The notes beneath the pieces are model-generated. The model made no database searches and was not told where the DNA came from. It saw nothing but the letters and a program-made list of their open reading frames with translations. DNA of 11,251 bases. Source: Promethearchaeota archaeon (GTDB lineage: Archaea; Asgardarchaeota; Lokiarchaeia; Sigynarchaeales; SOKP01). Below are positions 7,732 through 11,251 of this stretch, piece after piece. Within the stretch, counting starts at the first letter, position 1. Each line of letters opens with the position of its first letter. Location of the stretch: the NCBI GenBank assembly GCA_016839845.1, contig JAEOTL010000242.1, forward strand, positions 1 to 11,251, in the 5' to 3' direction. A program made the position numbers and the translations under genes.

Positions 7732-8472
7732 TTAATCTGGTAGGAGTTTTGCGTTTGTTATAAGGGTCCCATTTTTGACAGAACATTCATAACTTTTGGA
7801 TTCTAAGAAATTTCTTATTTCCTCTCCTATTTTGGTTAATGTAGTGAAATCTTGGTTGTCATTAATATCGAAGATAATAATTGACTGGGCATTCGCTAAT
7901 ACTTCCTTGCTTAATTTATCGGCTACAGATATAACAACTGAGCTTGCTCCAGTTATCATTGCTCTCTTTTTGATCTCTTCCTCCAAGCTTCCAAATGTAA
8001 AGTATTGTCTACTTTTTCTTTCTATCTTTTCTATTAGCACTCTTTCTAAATTATCTCTGGAGCTTTTATCATAAAAAGCGGTTAGTTCTTGAGCACAAAT
8101 ATCTTTATATTTCCCATTGATCAAAATCTCTTTCTCATCGATAAATTCCATAAGTCTGTCATAATACTCTTGATCAATTCTCTGAAAATTCTCAACATTC
8201 CTTACCAAATCCGTCAATTTAAAGATTAAATCAAAATAAAATTTCAGGATAGACTTAATCTCTAATTTATCATTCATATCTTTGATTTCGGGATAATATC
8301 TTTTAAGGATAATGTTTATGTTATGGTTGAATTCCGCACAGAGCTTAGCAATTTCCGTGACATTCTTTACAGATTTTTTATTTAATTGGTCGAATAAGGA
8401 ACTGTCTAAAGTTGAGAGAGTTTGAAAGATCTCCCGAATCTTCAGATTATACTTCTTCTCAATATAACTCAT
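7732..8472 (-). CDS. Unrecognised protein: helical N-terminus plus QueG-like alpha/beta segment
   Basis: A 246-residue protein, probably cytoplasmic, whose family I do not recognise. Residues 1-155 are charged and almost wholly helical in character (Lys/Glu/Leu/Ile-rich, with possible coiled-coil stretches), with no motif I can name. Residues 161-232 look like a small alpha/beta unit: an EEEIKKRA helix, a TGASSVVISVAD strand and turn, an AQSIIIFDI strand, and a helix ending EEIRNFLESKSYE. This order resembles the first part of the corrinoid-binding domain of epoxyqueuosine reductase/reductive dehalogenase-like proteins, but the ferredoxin-type Cys clusters of that family are absent, so this is only a fold-level guess. 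It starts with ATG without SD, lies 103 bases after the PlsY-fusion gene on the same strand, and is convergent with the methyltransferase gene. Confidence 0.8.
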   Translation of the reverse strand: MSYIEKKYNLKIREIFQTLSTLDSSLFDQLNKKSVKNVTEIAKLCAEFNHNINIILKRYYPEIKDMNDKLEIKSILKFYFDLIFKLTDLVRNVENFQRIDQEYYDRLMEFIDEKEILINGKYKDICAQELTAFYDKSSRDNLERVLIEKIERKSRQYFTFGSLEEEIKKRAMITGASSVVISVADKLSKEVLANAQSIIIFDINDNQDFTTLTKIGEEIRNFLESKSYECSVKNGTLITNAKLLPD

Positions 8473-8575
8473 ACCGATATAAATTAGAAGAAAATCCAGT
8501 TATTTATTCTTAATTCATAGTAAAAATTTATAATTAAATGATCTATAAAGGGACTACGGGCCATCTTTATATATT

Positions 8576-9808
8576 TTATAATCCGAAGAATACTGCTACT
8601 GCCATAATGGTTCCGCTAATAATTGGAACTGTAAAGTTATCGTTCATTCCTAATGGAAGAATCTCAATAAAAGGGGCTGCCACAGCACCCACGATAAGTA
8701 CAGGTAAAGGTATATCTAGGGAAGTGAAAAGAATATAGCAACACATAATAATTACTCCAATATAGGCTAATGTTCCCTCAAGAGATTTGTCTAAAAATTT
8801 GTGTCGTCCATAGGCTAATCCAAATATTTTCGCAAACATATCCCCAAATACAAGAAACACCAGCGTGGTTACCGCTATTTCTACACTACTTAACATTTGT
8901 CCAAACACAAAAATCATGATAAAGGTTGAGAAGAGGAAGATGGTCATCGAAGAGAGTTTTTTTTCTTCCCCTTTTCGGAATATTGATTTTACTTTAACAG
9001 TTAATAATTCTTGGGACTGTTTTGATACGAATCTTGATAAATCTAGAAATAAGAAGCATAAGGCAACGATTCCTATAAGAGATATCCCTATTACGGGTCC
9101 AAAAACAAAGTAAAAGACCAGAAACAAAAGAGTAGCAGGTCTGATTGCAACTCTCCACCATGAAGATAAAAAGACTTCATCCGTAATTACCAACTTTTTC
9201 TCAGTAATTACCTTAAACATTCCTATAGTTGCGATATGAATAAGAATAATTACAAAAAAAAGGTTGTACCCGCTGGTTGGAAATATCGCAAATACAGAGT
9301 ACCCAAGCATAGGGAATAAGATTGGAGATAACAAGCTCCCGCTTTTCGAGATATATAAGAAAATCGACATAACGATAATTAACAAAACTAATACAATCAG
9401 TAATTGCAAAGAAGTAGCTAAACTGACACTCAAATATGCAACAAAGTAATAGAGGAGCATTCCTGCTGCTGTTGCGACTCCTTGACCTCCTCGAAATTTA
9501 AGATAAAATGGGAACAGATGGCCCAAGATGGCAGCGATACCACTAAATTGTATGAAAATAAAATGCGCATTCAGACTATATGCAATTAGCATTGCCAATA
9601 ATCCCTTTAACGTATCATAAATTGCTGTGGGAATTGCTAACTTAAGCCCTAGAACTTTAAATGCATTTGTTGTTCCTGGATTTTTGGTTCCTTCTTCTCT
9701 AATGTCAATTCCTTTTACCCTGCCGATGAGATATGCAGGTAAGATTGCCCCAAGGCCATAGCCTATTAATATACTCCCAATCCCAATGATTATTTCAACA
9801 AAATTCAT
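8576..9808 (-). CDS. plsY: PlsY-type glycerol-3-phosphate acyltransferase fused to a SEC59/VTE5-like lipid kinase domain
   Basis: A 410-residue integral membrane protein with two domains. Residues 1 to about 205 are PlsY-like: AYLIGRVKGIDIREEG (25-40), NPGTTNAFKVLG (43-54), the K68-G69 turn, and GHLFPFYLKFRGGQGVATAAG split as 96-105 and 106-116. PlsY moves an acyl group from acyl-phosphate to sn-glycerol-3-phosphate. Residues about 218-410 carry the signature of the SEC59/VTE5 CTP-dependent polyprenol kinases: FGDMFAKIFGLAYGRHK (321-337), KSLEGTLAY (341-349), and E382-x-L-P-L ... NDNFTVP (389-395). Family members phosphorylate dolichol, phytol or farnesol with CTP. There is no stop or frame change between the halves, so it is one continuous gene. 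ATG start; a TATA-like element lies about 45-55 bases upstream. A lipid-precursor role is inferred; the real substrates are open. It follows TFB on the same strand but is separated by a terminator and 205 bases. Confidence 0.9.
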   Translation of the reverse strand: MNFVEIIIGIGSILIGYGLGAILPAYLIGRVKGIDIREEGTKNPGTTNAFKVLGLKLAIPTAIYDTLKGLLAMLIAYSLNAHFIFIQFSGIAAILGHLFPFYLKFRGGQGVATAAGMLLYYFVAYLSVSLATSLQLLIVLVLLIIVMSIFLYISKSGSLLSPILFPMLGYSVFAIFPTSGYNLFFVIILIHIATIGMFKVITEKKLVITDEVFLSSWWRVAIRPATLLFLVFYFVFGPVIGISLIGIVALCFLFLDLSRFVSKQSQELLTVKVKSIFRKGEEKKLSSMTIFLFSTFIMIFVFGQMLSSVEIAVTTLVFLVFGDMFAKIFGLAYGRHKFLDKSLEGTLAYIGVIIMCCYILFTSLDIPLPVLIVGAVAAPFIEILPLGMNDNFTVPIISGTIMAVAVFFGL

Positions 9809-9850
9809 ATTTATACACTTTAGTTAATACTATTCTATACTTGATTAGAA

Positions 9851-9862
9851 TTAATATAAATT
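9851..9862 (-). promoter_or_regulatory. TATA-like element upstream of the PlsY-fusion gene
   Basis: The minus strand reads ATTTATATTAA across this stretch, about 43-54 bases before the ATG at 9808, predicting a leader of some 20 bases. A second candidate is the palindrome TATTTAAATA at 9915-9924, which would give a leader of about 80 bases. The choice between them cannot be made by eye. Confidence 0.35.
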
Positions 9863-9936
9863 AATATGTAAAAATAGAATATAAAAGAAAACAGAATAAT
9901 GTCACGACATTGCTTATTTAAATATTCGAGACAAAA

Positions 9937-9977
9937 AATATAAAAAAAAAAAAGAGAAAAATAATAAAAAAATATTG
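9937..9977 (-). terminator. T-rich terminator after the TFB gene
   Basis: On the minus strand, beyond the TAA stop at 10014, there are several T runs, including twelve T at 9953-9942 and shorter ones around 9957-9975. No hairpin is needed for archaeal termination of this kind. Confidence 0.6.
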
Positions 9978-10013
9978 TTTGGTTCTTTACTAACTCTTAT
10001 TTAATCCGCTAGA

Positions 10014-10946
10014 TTAGCGAAGCTTACTCTTTATTTGTTTGGAACGACTTCTGAGAGTCACTTCTGTCACCTTGGCAACATCAGAAACCTCAGCTTGAGT
10101 CTTACGATGGTTTCCTGCTTTAGCAGCCATGTAAATTACGCTTGCTGCTAATCCTTTTGGATCTTTTCCAGTGCGTAATAATCCATTTTTGGATGCTTCT
10201 ACAAGCATATTGATTGCTTTTTTCTGGGTTTCCATAGGTAATCCAAGATCATTCCCGAACCGAAATACTAATTGTTCTGCCGTAATCGGCTTATACTTAA
10301 GATTCAATTCAGGTAATACTTCTTTAACAACCATACCTAAAGAACGGTGTACTGTTCGTCTTGGGGTCATTGAAGCTTCGCATACTTCTTCTAATAATCG
10401 TGGGAATTCATGTACTCGAATTGCAGCATATAAAGAAGCTGCAATAAATCCATCAATTGATCTTCCCATGGTTAATTTTTTCTTAGCAACGACACTATAA
10501 ATCTTCCAGGCAGTTTCTTTAACATAATCTGGAATATTCATTTTGGAAGTTAGCATTTTCAATTTTGGCTTAGCTTCCCAGAAGTTTCGTTCTATACTTG
10601 ATATTAGAGAATTTTGAATTTTGGATAATCTTGAGAATAATGTTTTACCTCGAGCATTAATTAATCTTCCTTTCGAATCAATCTTGGAGTTAGGAAGCAT
10701 AGTTCTGGGACCGAACTCTCTCCAGCGAGGTTCAGTACGTCTTCTCTTATTTACTTCCTCGACTGTATATGCTCGCCTTTCATTTCCTACAAGATTACGC
10801 CCGAAGCTCATTCCACAGTTAATGCAGATTAAATCTCCATCTTTTGATTCAACACAGGGATTACTGCAACAGTTAGCATCTGAACTACAGCTTACTTCTT
10901 CTGTTCCTACTTTTGTTGAGCGTAGCCTATCTTTATAATTGCTCAT
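10014..10946 (-). CDS. tfb: Transcription initiation factor B (TFB, TFIIB homologue)
   Basis: A 310-residue general transcription factor that binds TBP-TATA and the BRE and recruits RNA polymerase. Order of parts: N-terminal zinc ribbon with C27, C31 and the C41-x2-C44-G knuckle (further cysteines at 20 and 26); B-reader/linker region, about 46-100, including RRAYTVEEVNKRRR (57-70) and GPRTMLP (79-85); first cyclin repeat, about 115-212, with GRSIDGFIAASLYAA (161-175); second cyclin repeat, about 218-310, with KGLAASVIYMAAKA (264-277) and the recognition-type helix TEVTLRSRSKQI (294-305). Length is normal. The first cysteine pair is spaced C-x3-C instead of the usual C-x2-C, and the linker lacks the common HD-x-GL-x-T form. 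ATG start without SD; an AAATATC at about 10977-10984 may be its TATA element. No other TFB is in the window. Confidence 0.95.
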   Translation of the reverse strand: MSNYKDRLRSTKVGTEEVSCSSDANCCSNPCVESKDGDLICINCGMSFGRNLVGNERRAYTVEEVNKRRRTEPRWREFGPRTMLPNSKIDSKGRLINARGKTLFSRLSKIQNSLISSIERNFWEAKPKLKMLTSKMNIPDYVKETAWKIYSVVAKKKLTMGRSIDGFIAASLYAAIRVHEFPRLLEEVCEASMTPRRTVHRSLGMVVKEVLPELNLKYKPITAEQLVFRFGNDLGLPMETQKKAINMLVEASKNGLLRTGKDPKGLAASVIYMAAKAGNHRKTQAEVSDVAKVTEVTLRSRSKQIKSKLR

Positions 10947-11251
10947 TTTCTTTCACGTGTAGATCTTACTACTTTGATATTTCCGAATTTTTAATTTTTC
11001 GATTGTAAGTACGGCAATGCAATGTTAGTTTTATTACATTATCTTTTGTACTTTGATCTTTATGATCGGTTAAGTATTTAATTTTTACAATTCTAAAATA
11101 TAATTTTTTATGATTTGTTCAATTGAATACTTTTGAGTTAAGATATTTTAAGTATATCGTGTATATATAAGTTTTATTGTACGAATTTGTTATCTGTTAT
11201 AGAACGGACGAAGAACGGGGATTCTAGTGGGATTTATAAAAAATAAGCAAC
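10947..11251. other. A+T-rich stretch without a confident gene
   Basis: These 305 bases contain the TFB 5' region on the left, with a CACGTG hexamer at 10955-10960 and TACTTTGAT at 10970-10978, repeated at 11049-11057. The middle is simple A+T-rich sequence with no open frame of note. The right part has a TATA box reading rightward (11162-11170). From 11227 a GTG opens a frame that runs to the window edge for only eight codons, too short to call. I see no tRNA, rRNA or repeat array here. Confidence 0.6.
11162..11170 (+). promoter_or_regulatory. TATA box pointing out of the right edge
   Basis: TATATATAA preceded by an A+T-rich stretch fits an archaeal TATA box; transcription would begin near 11190-11195 and run into sequence beyond the window. 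A GTG at 11227 could be a start codon. The motif is nearly symmetrical, so direction is not certain. Confidence 0.35.

Noticed and set aside
7796..8074. Plus-strand 92-codon frame opposite the 246-residue gene
   Set aside because: It is hydrophobic only because it mirrors the minus-strand gene; no start context supports it.
9100..9209. Frameshift or gene boundary between the PlsY and kinase halves
   Set aside because: The frame is continuous, with membrane-segment-like sequence across the joint and no internal start with a promoter or SD.
10171..10938. Plus-strand open frames of 109 and 105 codons opposite tfb
   Set aside because: They are shadows of the tfb codons and have no family features or promoter.
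10955..10960. CACGTG palindrome before tfb
   Set aside because: A single six-base palindrome with no wider symmetry is not evidence for a binding site.
10970..11057. TACTTTGAT repeated at 10970-10978 and 11049-11057 as possible operators for tfb
   Set aside because: Nine bases in A+T-rich sequence may repeat by chance, and there is no third copy or dyad symmetry to support it.
11185..11251. Possible tRNA or structured RNA behind the right-edge TATA box
   Set aside because: No T-loop, D-loop or acceptor pairing could be found in the visible 60 bases.

Overview
The window looks like a piece of an A+T-rich archaeal chromosome. The archaeal evidence is direct: a TFIIB-type transcription factor (TFB), an archaeal/eukaryotic-type prolyl-tRNA synthetase, a deoxyhypusine synthase-family protein, TATA-like boxes about 25-45 bases before several start codons with very short or SD-less leaders, and oligo-T runs after stop codons. 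The mix of these with a PlsY-type glycerol-3-phosphate acyltransferase domain and an N-terminally anchored small surface protein makes me think of Asgard archaea (Promethearchaeota, Lokiarchaeia-like). That is an inference from gene content, not proof.

Layout: 1-444 (+) holds the 3' end of a deoxyhypusine synthase-family gene. It meets tail-to-tail a two-gene minus-strand operon (2671 to 451): an MBL-fold hydrolase, then a PLP enzyme of the D-cysteine desulfhydrase/ACC deaminase family carrying a C-terminal Cys/Trp-rich tail. After a divergent promoter region, 2835-4271 (+) encodes a GPH-type sugar:cation symporter, tail-to-tail with proS (5755-4280, -). Upstream of proS is a separate minus-strand gene for a small membrane-anchored exported protein (6367-5864), with a T-rich terminator between them. 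6547-7716 (+) encodes a URO-D/MtaA-like methyltransferase with its H-x-C...C zinc motif, again tail-to-tail with an unrecognised 246-residue protein (8472-7732, -). 9808-8576 (-) encodes a two-domain integral membrane protein, PlsY fused to a SEC59/VTE5-like CTP-dependent lipid kinase domain. 10946-10014 (-) encodes TFB. The last 305 bases have no confident gene but carry a good TATA box pointing out of the window.

Most genes seem to be single transcription units of unrelated housekeeping or accessory roles; only the MBL/PLP pair looks like an operon. No CRISPR array, IS element, tRNA or rRNA was seen. The strongest candidate for something undescribed is the PlsY-lipid kinase fusion; next come the desulfhydrase with a CW-type tail, the orphan protein with a QueG-like half domain, and the TFB with an atypical zinc ribbon and linker.
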